This document shows, piece after piece, positions 1 through 10,555 of a stretch of DNA of 64,000 nucleotides. The stretch is from Takakia lepidozioides (Eukaryota; Streptophyta; Takakiopsida; Takakiales; Takakiaceae), in NCBI GenBank assembly GCA_030704615.1, contig CM060732.1, positions 26,042,001-26,106,000 of the forward strand, given 5' to 3'. The notes beneath the pieces are model-generated. The model was not told the DNA's origin. It did no database searches and was given only the letters and a program-made list of their open reading frames with translations. How positions within the stretch are numbered: position 1 is the stretch's first letter; the number at the start of each line of letters is the position of its first letter. The position numbers were made by a program, and so were the translations under genes.

Positions 1-201
1 TCACAAGAGGAGTAGCCGTAGGGGGTCCGACACCGATTTTGAGCGCACCAAACCAAAGAAGGGGGAAAAAAAGGTTAAGATTGTTACTACTTTATCCTCC
101 GCCCGTGAGTGACAAGCCAAAGTGCGGCCTGAACTCGCTATCACTTGGAGTAGAAAGCCAAAGAAAAAGTATCCCTACAGCCGTGAGCAACAGCAGCAGA
201 A

Positions 202-1637
202 ATGGGGGGATTGGACATGGGAGGGATCCGTCTCAAAGTTAGGGGGACCAGTCCGGAAAACAGCAAAGACAACGCAGATGTAGGGGAGCAGACTACTCAG
301 GACGACGAGGGGGAGCAGACGGATCATCAGGACGAGGGGGAGCAGCCTGGGAGCTCGGGGCCTCTTGCAGGGGATGGGGCCATGGACATCGACCACGACA
401 CACCGCACCCGATCACTCCTGCTGGAACATTTATACTCCTGCAACATGGACTTCTCCCTTCCAATTTTGCTGACCAGATTGATGAAAGATTATGGGATGC
501 ATTTGTGGATTTCGCATGGAGTGGAGGGTTTGCAAAGCGAGTGGAGAGGGCTGAACGCCGCTGGAGAAGATGGCTTCTACAAGAACAAGTTTGCTTCACC
601 CCCCAATCTTCTTTTGAGTTTATGGCCATCTGCTCCCCCCAATAGTTTCCCAATATTGCCCCCGGTTTGTAAATGCTCATTCTGTGTTGCATTTTTTCCT
701 GTAGATCAATGCTTCCACGGGAGAAATTGAGGCTGTGCGGAAATCAGTGCGGGCATGGAGCACCTGCAAAGACGATGTTCCATATGCTCTATCCATTGGG
801 CTGGAGTTGGAAGATTTTGAGAGCTACCTTGTGGGAAAGATGAGTACCCCTATCGTAATACCCTCCTGTCCGGTGAATGCTGTTCCCCCCATCATGCCTG
901 TCTCTGCTCCCCCTTCATCGTCTACCCCTGCCCCCCCCCGCCTCTGCTGCAAACAGGTCTGCTCGCCCCATATCAGGTCCCCCCACATCATGTCCCCCTT
1001 ACACCGTTCCCCCTCTGCTGCTCCCTCCTCTTCTGCTGCCCCCTCATTTGTAGATCTCCAGTTTGATATTGTTGAACTATTGCTGGAGGAGCAGGACGTT
1101 TGAAGTCTGCTTCCTGAATTCCCTCTCCTAAGAACTGCCGAGGAATCTGATGCCATTGTCACCTGGCTGAAACGTCAATGTCCAGCCCGACTGCCTCCGG
1201 TCCTTGTTCCCCTCCAAGTTTTTTCTACCATGGACCCTCGACCCCCTGTTTCACACTTGTATCCTTTGGCCGATTTAAGACACGACATCTGCCCCAGTCA
1301 TATCATGATGCTTTTTACACCGCAGACTGCTCACAAACTGCCCTACCATGGATTTGGACTCTTCTTGCATGGAGGTTGGCGGACGTTTGGGAATTTTCAG
1401 AATCAGGAGACTATGTTGAAAGAAGTGCTCCTGGCAGAGGGTCAGCTTAGATATGGTACAATGCAGGACAAAATGCAGATCGTCGACTCCTACCGAGCAT
1501 TTCTTCGCATGGTGCGTGCCGGAGCGTTTCATGAATTTGCAGCAACGGAAACCGCCCACTTCCAAGTTTTGTGGTGCAAGGGCCGATGCCAAAGGGATAT
1601 GACGTGCAGCCAAGGCCTGGGAGGATCTATTGTTTAG
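202..1637 (+). pseudogene. 5' part of the ULP1-associated transposon gene (acidic N-terminus), with one intron
   Basis: The first exon (202-588) opens with ATG and encodes an acidic stretch with repeated GEQ units, followed by a hydrophobic/aromatic segment ending in RWLLQEQ. A GT donor at 589 and an AG acceptor at 703-704 give a second exon from 705 that continues in frame. A TGA at 1101-1103 (QDV*SLLPEF) interrupts it, and the same frame then runs on to 1637 with a coherent, conserved-looking segment (WLKRQCPARLPP, FTPQTAHKLP, GFGLFLHGG). The TGA is consistent with a former CGA. After about 1600 the coherent reading moves to another frame (AWEDLLFRREHIDLGRYV), so there is a second lesion. 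I do not recognise a named domain. By position it is the upstream part of the protein that ends in the C48 protease. Confidence 0.4.
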
Positions 1638-1831
1638 GCGGGAGCACATTGATTTGGGACGTTATGTGCATCTTTTGAGTAGGTGCATGCTTTGCCTCTC
1701 CAACAGTCTGTCATTGTGAAGATCAGAATTGGAATAGATAAATGGGGGAGCAGACTTTACAGTCGGCGGATCGGGGGATCAGGGGAACACGGGGGTCAAA
1801 GCTAGGACACAAGCGCTTGTCTCTGTGATAG

Positions 1832-3430
1832 GTGAGGCTGAGGCAGCTGATGTTGGAGTTGAAAATGCCATGGAGGAGGTCTTACGAGCAAACAAGGTGT
1901 TGTTGGCGAGAAGACATGAACTATACGACTGACGAGTGTCACCATATGCCCCTCACCTTTCCCACATCAATGTGGACGCCTTCAATTCATCGCAGTTGTC
2001 CCACCATGCATTGCAGATGGCGTCGTCAACACCCTCACAGGTTGAGGACCTTCAAGCGCCTCATACAGAGACTTTTCAAGTGGAATCTCCGACGGCAGGT
2101 TTCTACACACCCATTGCGGAAGTTGATGTCAATCCCATCCCCTCTCATACTGTTCTGCCTCACAGTCTTCTTTTAGACTCCCCAAGGGAATATTCCACTG
2201 CCCCCGCTGTCTCTGCTGCCCCCACCTCTTCTCCCCATCCTATCTCTGATCGCTCCCAAGGAGCGGCCCTCCTCTCTGCTACCCTCTCTGTCTTTGTTGC
2301 CCCATCATATGATGTCCCCGCCGCTGCTCCCCTTCAAATCTGTGAACCCGCACCAGGTGCTACCCTCCTCTCCGCCCCCCCCCCCCCCCCCCCCCCCTGT
2401 GTCTGCCGCCCTCTCTGCCACTCCTCCCCAACCATGTGATCCCCCCGCCTCTGCACTTCTTCCATTATCTGCTCCCCTAGAAGTGGCTACCCTCGTCTCA
2501 CCGCATGCTATCCCATCGGACTCATCTCCCTCCTCGCATGAGTTTTCTTTTTGTGCTCCCCCCTCATCTGGTACTGCTTTAGTGTGTATCACTGCTCCCT
2601 CCCTTTCTGATCTCCCTTTAGCCCTGGCAGCCCCCACCTCTACTCCCGATTTTTTGTCTGCTCCCCCAGATCTGCCTTCTATGAAGCATGCATCCGTGTG
2701 TGACCCTGGTCCCCCCATGTCTGCCCCTGACTTCCACTCTTCTTCCCCACATCTGCCTGCTCTCTCACATGCTACTGTGACTCCCTCCGGTCCCCCCCTC
2801 AGTGCTCCATCACCCAAGGTGTCATCCCCCAACGTTGTTCCCGATGTCATGCCTGCTCCCCTCCATGTATATGCTCTGTCGCGGGCTGCTGTGTCTCTCT
2901 GTGGTCGTTCAGTCTCTGCCCTTGTCCAATCACCTCTTTCAACTCATCCCGAGTCTGTGTGTACTTCCCACGTGGAGAGGGAGGATGTGCCAAGAATGGT
3001 GGATCCAACTACCAAGTCCAGCAGATTTGCAGCCGTTTCCAGTCCTCTTCCGACGACACAGGTTGAGGTTATTTCAACGTTGGTGACCCCTGAACGCCAG
3101 TCATTGGCAGGGAACACCGAATTGGCAACGGAGGGGTTTGTTCCGCCCATGTCAGTTTTCCTAGGTGCACCCCCGTATCATGCATAGGCCATCCCGTTGT
3201 TATCCGCACTCGCAAATAGTCTGGTCTCCCCCACAGCAGAGCGCTTACTCCAGCCCCCTGGTACTGCTCCCATCGCTTCCACAGATCATTGGAATATTGA
3301 ATTGGGGGTCACCCCTGGCTCCACATTCACCACGGGTCTGACGGTGCCTGTGCCTATGGTTTCTGCGCCAATCCCCCTGCACATGGGTTTGACCTCCGAC
3401 AAACCATCATCTGGCCCAGTAGTAGGTTGA
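1832..3430 (+). pseudogene. Pro/Ser/Ala-rich low-complexity coding region built on repeated TGCTCCCCC motifs
   Basis: Two overlapping frames (1936-2439 and 2294-3187, the latter running on past a TAG to 3430) encode a long Pro/Ser/Ala/Val-rich, presumably disordered region. The coding strand is full of variants of TCTGCTCCCCC, the complement of the GGGGAGCAG motif that marks the flanking non-coding DNA, so the motif field runs straight through the reading frame. The frame changes at a C homopolymer around 2380-2397, so a length change there (biological or sequencing) breaks the protein. There is no recognisable domain. It lies between the acidic N-terminal part and the ULP1 exon and would act as a linker. 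Confidence 0.35.
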
Positions 3431-3479
3431 ACACGGCATAGGGTTGCTGCAAAAACTTTGGGACGCCAATTGAACTTGC

Positions 3480-3789
3480 ATGGAGCAGGTGGATCAGAAA
3501 GAAACAAAGGATAAGGGGAAGGGGAAGGAACACATGAAGGGCAAGGGGGAGCAGACCGGAGAGGGGATCGGCAAGGGGAAGCAAAGACCCCCGAAGGATG
3601 AAGGAGAGCCGAAGCGTGCGCAAAAAATACGGGTGACGATGTGGGGGAGGGAGGAGAACCGTGCAGCTGAGGGGGAAAGTAAAGCTATCACCAGAACAAG
3701 GAAGAAACGGAAGGCGAAATCTGGTCGGCCAGAAGTCACTAAGTAAGTGGGCCAGGGCTTCCAACGACCAAGGGGGGACCAAATTCATG
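3480..3789 (+). other. Lys/Arg/Glu-rich segment (probable nuclear-localisation region) before the protease exon
   Basis: An open frame at 3480-3746 is strongly charged (KGKGKEH, KGKQRPPKDE) and ends in a basic cluster TRKKRKAKSGRP that resembles a bipartite nuclear-localisation signal. A good donor (ATG|GTGAGT) follows at 3789/3790, and the next acceptor at 3904-3905 opens the ULP1 exon. I could not join the two in one clean frame, so either the exact exon boundary or the frame is damaged. Confidence 0.3.
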
Positions 3790-3905
3790 GTGAGTACATT
3801 CAGCAGGGCTTATACGCATGATAGGGGGATGATATGGTTGCTTGAAAATACCCTTAACAGTTAATTGTCTGCCTGTGTGACTTCGTGAACTTGTGTACAA
3901 TGCAG

Positions 3906-4887
3906 AAACCAGAATAGACTGAGGGAAAAGCTCCCAGAGGACAAGGGCTGCCTTGTTTTCTTCAAAGGCACTCCACAGGAGTCCATTATGGGTTCATGGG
4001 ATTATCTACGGTTGTCAAAATTGTATGGGGAAGCGGGGGATGGAGGGGTGTTTTTGTATGCCAATATTTTGCAGCTGTCCCTGGAGGAGAGTAATCGTTG
4101 CTGGTGGGCTATGATGGACACACTGATATGGACGGCTTTGGAGGCATCATCCAAGGACGACCTTCACAGGATTTCCAAAGGGCTTGTAAATGATTGGGTA
4201 ACTGAGAAGTGCCTAGGGAAGGATCCAGATAAGGTTCAGACATGGTTCGTCCCCTTATGCTCTGGGTACGTCCCTCAATCCTCTTATTTTGCAGCTTTGA
4301 CTGACTTTGATTTGATTTGGAGAATGGAAAACATGAGTCTGGCCTCAAACACATGTGCGTTCTGCAGGGGCCATTGGAGTTTAATGGTTTTTGATAAGTC
4401 CAAGTTTGTTCATCTGAATTCCATGACATCATTCAAATCCCATAGCCGACTTGCCTTTGAAATACGTCTTCGCACTTTTAGAGCATACCTACACAACGCC
4501 GAACCGGACTCAATACTTTGGAATGAAATAATGGCATGGGAGTGGCTGGAACCTGAGGTGCCACAACAACCAAGCGGCTGGGAGTGTGGCTACTTTGTAA
4601 TGACTTTCATACAGAAATACTTGGAGACCAAAATCACAAAAAAATGGGGGGCAACTTTTACAACAGATTGGTTTACATTTGAGTACGCAGTATCAAAGCA
4701 GGATTTTCTTTGTGGATGGATAGTGGATAATTGGGATGATGCAGATTTGCAGCGTAGATTGTCGCATGTGCATGCCTCGGATGCCTCGGATGTAGCTATT
4801 GTATCTCCATTCCCCACGAAAAAAAATGAAGCTTGTCCTCCTCTTTGTAATCCCTTTGTGCCTTCTTTGGCGTCCACTGTGCTGTGA
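3906..4887 (+). CDS. ULP1-like (C48) cysteine protease domain exon, transposon-associated
   Basis: One exon open from the acceptor at 3904-3905 to the stop at 4885-4887, about 326 codons; the first ATG in frame is at 3988. It matches the ULP1/SENP catalytic core: a His motif GHWSLMVFD, and QQPSGWECGYFVM with the catalytic Cys preceded by the usual Gln. The region before it (LREKLPEDKGCLVFFKGTP) looks like the upstream part of the domain. In ULP1 the acidic member of the triad sits in the DS pair about 15-17 residues after His; here that place reads HLNS, so Asp is replaced by Asn. C48 enzymes cleave SUMO or related modifiers, and diverged C48 genes are common cargo of plant MULE and CACTA elements. 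I infer a transposon-encoded protease of uncertain activity, the C-terminal part of the gene that begins near 202. Confidence 0.75.
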
Positions 4888-5395
4888 AGGGGATGAAGGG
4901 GTGAGGGGATCCTTGAGGTGGGTCAGACAACCAGGGATGAGGGGGGGTCAGGGTGATCAGGGGGCTCAGGTTTAGGGCGGGATCAGGGGATCAGGGGATC
5001 AGGGGGGGATTAGGGGGCTCGGGTTCAGGGCGGTCGAGGGATGAGGGGATGAAGAAGACAAGGGATTGTATAAGGGGTTAGCGGGGATCGGGGAAGCAGG
5101 GGAACCAGGGGAGTGGCCGGGCAAATGAGGGAATCAGGGAACCAGGGGAATGGGTGGGGAGAACAGGGGATCAGGGAACCAGGGGAATGGTTGGGGAGAT
5201 CAAGGGATTAAGGAAGCAGGGGAACCGGCCAGGAGAAGAGGGGATCAAGGAACCAGGGGGACGGGTGGGGAGATCAGGGGATCATGGAGGGAATGTCGGG
5301 AGCTGGACGGGGGATAAGGGGATGAGGGGACCATGGGGTGAGGGGATGAGGGACGGCAGGTTTTGAATCGGGGGATCGGGGGATTACTGGTGAAA
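4888..5395. repeat. Field of GGGGATCA / GGGGAACCA short repeats
   Basis: Non-coding DNA immediately 3' of the protease gene. It consists of irregularly spaced copies of GGGGATCAGGG, GGGGAACCAGGGG and GGGGATGAGG, nearly all G-rich on the + strand. Parts are quasi-tandem, for example CAGGGGAACCAGGGGAATGG near 5115-5145 repeated near 5170-5190. It resembles the motif-dense subterminal regions of plant DNA transposons that bind element-encoded proteins. The function is inference. Confidence 0.6.
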
Positions 5396-5428
5396 AGTCG
5401 CGTGTGAAGGGGCAAGTTGTGAAAGGTA

Positions 5429-5857
5429 ATGTCCGTGCTTTGCACTATGAAAGGTCACGTCCCTTGCATGTACGAGTGGTGCATAAGCATACAACAAAAA
5501 CTGAAAATAACCCCCAAAGCAAAATTTGAAATTTGCCCAACAATGGCGGAGACCCCAGAGTCGGAAGATGACCCAAAGCCCACAAACTTTCGCTTTAGTC
5601 CAAGACAGTGTCATTTGCTCTCTGAAAGGGACGATGATACTGAAGCATTGGTTTTATGGTGCAGTGCCTTGCAAATGCAATGGTATCCTCCTTTTCAAAT
5701 GGAGAACTTTGAACTGGTGGCTTCACGTTGGAAGCGAATGTATAATGGTTATGAGACAGAATGGCTTTCAAAACCACATATACGGTGTCCGATATGTTAT
5801 ATACACTATGGGAATCCAAATGGTTCCCACCGAGGTCACCACAAATGTCTCTCATAC
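5429..5857 (+). other. Unrecognised ORF cut by the CACTA insertion
   Basis: An open frame of about 143 codons is interrupted at 5858 by the CACTA terminus. It contains acidic (TPESEDD) and Trp/Tyr-rich stretches, and CPICY followed by SHRGHH, a possible zinc-ligand pattern. I do not recognise a family. Other frames here are also open, so coding status is uncertain. Confidence 0.2.
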
Positions 5858-5880
5858 CACTACAACAGATGAGCGTTTTT
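5858..5880 (+). repeat. CACTA left terminal inverted repeat
   Basis: It starts CACTACAA and runs into ATGAGCGTTTTT. It pairs with 10530-10552 in inverted orientation, with mismatches only at positions 9 and 11. It is preceded by TAC. Confidence 0.9.
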
Positions 5881-6506
5881 ATGACTGCACATATGACTAT
5901 TTTTTCAGTCCTATATGCGTTCATGACTACATCACTCTGTAGTGAAAAAAGCCCTGTCATAGCGACTAGTCTTTAGGACTGAGTTTTGCAAGTCATAGCC
6001 GTGACTGTGTGCGTGGCACCTGCAGTCATGCATAAGAGAGTGATGTAGTCACAACTCTATGACTTATATATAACTAACTATATGACTACATTGTCTGCTG
6101 AGCGTTGCCTACATGGAGAGGCTCTAGAGGAACACGTGCACCACTGCGCAAGCAACACGTCACAACACTTGTTGCACTCTAGATGTGACATGTGGCACTT
6201 AGACAGAATATATGACTAGCATATATGACTACTTATCTTTACACGTGGTGAAAATATGGATAAAAGAATGTCGTGTCATATAATGCCACGTATTCTAGTT
6301 CAAGCAGGGTTTATGCCACGTGTCATCAAGAATGTTCTTTGAAAATAACTTAATAGTTTATATTTATAATTTTAAATTATTAAATTATATTTTATTTTTA
6401 AAAACAGGGGATAGCAGCTTGGAAATTTTTATTAAATGGTATTATTGTTTAATTTAATAATGTTATATAAAATAAAATAGATTAAATGATTTAAATTCTT
6501 CATTAC

Positions 6507-6580
6507 ATGGACCCCTCTTGCATACTAGCAACCACAATGACAAAATGGACCCTTCTTGCATACTAGCAACCACAATGACA
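6507..6580. repeat. Two tandem copies of a 38-bp unit
   Basis: ATGGACCC followed by TCTTGCATACTAGCAACC occurs at 6507 and again at 6545, differing at one C/T position. The duplication is local and lies inside the CACTA element. Confidence 0.75.
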
Positions 6581-6879
6581 GTCAAAATAGACAAGTACAG
6601 GGGAATACACGCCCTGTAAATTATATTACAAAAATCCAAATGAGACCATTGTCCCAATGGATACCTCAAATGCCACAAGGTCCAAAAATCCATGCCTGAA
6701 AAGGCCCAGTAAGCAAAAAATAAGCAAGCCCACACAATGGGTTGTAGTACTAGTTTGTTCTGGTGCTACTAGAATCAATGACCCTGTTAAACAGTGCAAT
6801 ACTTCTTTGATACGGTTGATTCTGATAAGAGAGAAAAACAGGGTGAAATGTGTTGAAGAAGTACCTTGATTAACTATGC

Positions 6880-9110
6880 CTGATTTGATCAATTGTGCCG
6901 TTGTTGCTGCGGCTTCCAATTGACCATCGACCCATGCAGGTTTATTGTACCTATCCTTCCACAGGGAATCATAGGTAATCTGGAGCTTGAAATCCGGCCC
7001 TCTTGGATGAATCTGGACCCACACTCTATCCCTGCTCCTTCAGTTATCCATGCCCCTGCACAAATCATGCATACATCCTCGCCTTGCTGCTAGCAGCTGA
7101 GAATGATAGCCTAGAATTGCTTGAGCAAACACCCCAACCCTACTTATCACACTAGTTCCTATGCTGACTTACGTCTGCTTCCAAAAAACATTCACCTTTT
7201 GCCTCGATTGTTCCACCATTGACTGAGGTCGGAAACGTATTCATTCTAGAGCTTCTCCTCGAGTCTCTATTATCTATTTTTTGATACTTTCCTGTCGACC
7301 ACATTGGCAGTAACATGTCAAAATCACTCCAAAACCACCATAGATCCACCAACAAGCTAACTTGCAGAACTCAACATGAAAATTTAGGGACGACTCTGAT
7401 AGCAGGGGAAAACAGGGTGAAATACGTTGAAGAAGGTACCTTCATTAGCAGCACCTTATTCTATGAATTGTGTTGTTTCCGCTGCTGTTTCCAGTTGACC
7501 ATCTACCCACTTGTAGCCACTGTGCTATTGAAGAACGAGCCTCATTCCCCCATCATTTGCTCATAGGTCTCCGAAGCCTCCATCCCGCATCCCCTACCCT
7601 GCAAGCATCGCACTCCACGACACCACATCTCGTTCAGCCATAGTGTTGAACACTCCCTTGGCATCCTCGATGCACCCACATTTGGCATACATGTCCACCA
7701 GGGCAGGGGCAGTGTTTAGAATCTAAACCGTGCACAAAGGTTGAGTATTGGAGGTTGGCAAAGTCTGAGTATAGGTAGGAACAATACTGTGGGCTCTGCC
7801 AGTCTTCTCGCACAAGAAAACGTCACCAATTTGATGGTACGTACAGGTTCTACCAGAGTACCAATGATCACCAGCATATAGGTCAGTCATGCTTTGGCTG
7901 CGCCACCATGCTGTCACTTGGTCTACAACCGATGTATCCACCACCACAAGATCATCATGTACCTGAGAACCGAAAAAATCCACAAAACCATCTAGGTCTT
8001 TAGCTCTGTTGACCAACAGAGGCAGCCGAGATCAGAAGCATAAATGCCATGATCACAGCCCTAGACAGCAAAACCAAGGGGACAAAATGCTTTGGAAGGA
8101 AAACTTACAGCCTGCACCAGAGGGCCTCATCAGATGCAATGCTTCGTAGGAACCGGCACACACTTGAACATGTAGAAAGATCTTGCACAAAGATGCAATC
8201 CCAACCAGATCACACAACCTCCAAAATATGAAAAGTTCATTACTTTTACAGCGGAAAGCCAGACTTTCAGCACTGCCCTGCATGTCAGCCCAAGACAACA
8301 GGGCCTCGGGTCGCAACGACTGGCGATAAAAATCATGACAGACATTCACCTTTTTGGCTCGGTTGTCCCACCATGACTGGGGTCAGAAAAGTATTCATTC
8401 CACAACTTCCCCTCATCTCTGTTACCTCTCTTTTGGATACTTTCATGTTGTCACCATTGGCAAGTATCATGTCAAAGTCATTCCAAACTATCCCATGTCC
8501 ACTCAACCAGCTAACTTGCAGAATTCAACATGAAAATTTAGGGCCGATTCTGATAAGAGGGAAAAAACAGGGTGAATGAATGGTTGAAGAAGGTGTGTCA
8601 TTAGCAGACCATCTTCTCATTAGCAGATGTCTTGTAGCTGTTGATCCACAGGGATTCAGAAGTAATCTTGTGTTTGAAATCCGGCCTTCTTGGATGAATC
8701 TGGACCTCTATCCCTGGTTCTTCAGCTATCCCTGCCTGTGTTACAAATCATGAATACTTGATGTAAGCAGCTGACACTGGACGGCGTGAAGTTCTTCCAG
8801 CAAAACACCCCAACCCTAATTATTACAATAGTTCCAATTCTGAATTGCATCTGCTTCTCTCTAGTATAGTCCAACAGGCATTCACCTTTTTTGTCTCCAT
8901 TGTCCCGCCATTGACTGGGGTCGGAAAAGTGTTCATCCAAGCTTCTCCTCATCTCTGTTACTTATTTTTGGATACTTTTCTGCTGCTACATCGGCAGCAA
9001 CTTGTCAAAGTCACTCTAAACCACCACAGATCCGCCAACAAGCTAACTTACAGGATTCAATATGCATCTCAGGGCCCGAGTCTGATGAGAGGGCAAAACA
9101 GGCTGAAATA
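6880..9110 (-). pseudogene. Decayed, repeated fragments of an OSB-like organellar ssDNA-binding gene (PDF motifs) inside the CACTA
   Basis: On the - strand, three diverged copies of a block of about 0.25 kb (7190-7430, 8345-8590, 8880-9110) encode versions of the peptide (S)DPSQWWDNR-K: SDPSQWRDN at about 8878-8960, DLSQWWNNRGKR at about 7190-7260, and a one-base-shifted copy at 8345-8400. Two blocks (about 6880-7030 and 8635-8722) encode the partner half: HPRGPDFKLQITYDSLW then PAWVDGQL, and HPRRPDFKHKITSESLWI. The order WWDNR half, short intron-like spacer, PDFKHK half is that of the plant OSB 'PDF motif', which occurs one to three times per OSB protein. OSB proteins bind single-stranded DNA in plastids or mitochondria. 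I infer a multi-PDF-motif host gene captured by the element. Frameshifts and stops show it is dead. Confidence 0.6.
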
Positions 9111-10024
9111 GGTGAAGAAGAAGGTGCCCTCACCACATTGTTCTTGACCTTGTGTCATGACCCATGGAGGATTTGACCGACCATCAACCCAAAATGACCT
9201 CTTGTGTGTGCTGCTTGTGTCTTGTAGTCAGGTGATGTAGATTGGTATGTGAGATCGAACCACCACGGTGCAGATGAGCAGGCAGAGATTGAAACACGGC
9301 CTGCTAAGACCAAGCTGACTCTCCCAGAACGGCGAGCTTCTCCTCGTCTCGTCTCTCTCCCAAAAACGGCGAGTTCGCAAGAATATTGGGAGCTTCTCCT
9401 CCTCGACGAGATGACGAGAGATGTCGGATGATGTCGGAGTTGTATCGTCTCTCCTCCTCTTCTCCTTCATTGGCTCAAGAGTGGGTAGGTCTGCAAAGCC
9501 TCCATCCCGCTCCAGCATCATCACGTTCCATGACACAACATCTCTCGCAGGTGTAGGAGAAAAAAAAAAAGCCCAAAGTCCCAGGCCTTTGTTCAGGGAA
9601 ACCCTATAACCAACTCTTTAATTTTTTTAAACCTTTTGCAAAACCCTATAAGCAACTGTTTGAAAAAAAATTAAACTTTTTGCACTTTGACTAATTCTAG
9701 TGGTCATAGGCTAAAAATCCTACTACCATCATCATCCCCTTCTATTGTTGCATCTGCCAAACTTCTCAGCCCGGACTTAAGCAAATTTGCTCATGAAGTT
9801 CGATATACCTAATCTTAAACCGTTAGATCTTAAACAATCTAGACCGTTAGATCTTATACAATCTATCGATTCAAAAATAATTTCCATGTACAACCATGAC
9901 CATTGCGTATCTTAATCTCATATATCTTGGAGTGCTTGTTAAGCCACGTCCATCCAGGTTCCAATTTATTTGAACATACTATCAAATCCCACACATATTC
10001 AAGATGATAGGAATTTGTGGTTAA

Positions 10025-10210
10025 AACATGGATGGATGAGCTCATCCAATGGATGGATCCAAATGTATTGCCTTCAAAATGACACGTGTGTGATGTAGTC
10101 ATATCTATCGGGTTATGAAACAACTGTTAGGCATATTAAGTTTCTATGTCATGTCATGTTGTGGATGAACTCATCCAATGGATGAACTCATCCAATGGAT
10201 GAATACATTC
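10025..10210. repeat. Tandem palindromic GGATGAACTCATCCAAT units near the CACTA right end
   Basis: Copies of GATGAACTCATCCAATG occur in direct succession at about 10160-10205, with a related copy at about 10030-10055 (GATGAGCTCATCCAATG). Each unit contains the self-complementary word GGATGA-CTCATCC. A separate pair of CCGTTAGATCTTA units lies at about 9820-9860. Confidence 0.55.
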
Positions 10211-10529
10211 GTGTATGTGGCTTCAAAATGACACATGTAGTGATGTAGTTCATATAATTAGAGCTGTGTGAAACCATCCTTCAGATCATGGAGTCATAAG
10301 ATTCCATGTGAAACGTCGTCCACGTGTAGTCAAACATATCACAATAGGCAGAATAAACCATCCCGTCATCGTGGTCACAATGATGTGACCAATGCTTACC
10401 TAACTTTCCAGAGTCAGGTATGATATCCATTACTACAGAGTGATAAAACTATGATTGCAACGCATTTCAGCGGTCTGTGTCGTAATACCTAGTGCAGTTT
10501 TATGACTCCGCCCAAAAGCCAGTGTCCTA

Positions 10530-10552
10530 AAAAACGCTCATATCTTGTAGTG
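10530..10552 (-). repeat. CACTA right terminal inverted repeat
   Basis: The reverse complement starts CACTACAA and continues ATGAGCGTTTTT, matching the left terminus at 21 of 23 positions. It is followed by TAC at 10553-10555. Confidence 0.9.
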
Positions 10553-10555
10553 TAC

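Larger units (their letters stand above)
5858..10552. mobile_element. Complete CACTA (En/Spm) transposon, 4,695 bp, with TAC target-site duplication
   Basis: The left end begins CACTACAA at 5858, and the right end is its inverted complement TTGTAGTG ending at 10552. The first 23 bases of the two termini match at 21 positions. TAC flanks both sides (5855-5857 and 10553-10555), the 3-bp duplication expected for CACTA. Subterminal DNA carries repeated ATGACTAC / GTAGTCAT words (5885-6240 and 10085-10260), as in CACTA regions bound by a TNPA-type protein. No TNPD/DDE transposase is visible, so the element is non-autonomous. The interior holds decayed fragments of a host-like OSB gene. Ends, duplication and spacing make this call strong. 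Confidence 0.9.

Noticed and set aside
7723-8016. - strand ORF with DVFLCEKTGRAH, resembling a Cys/His-rich plant F-box-protein motif
   Set aside because: Too short and isolated inside the CACTA to assign; may be another captured fragment.
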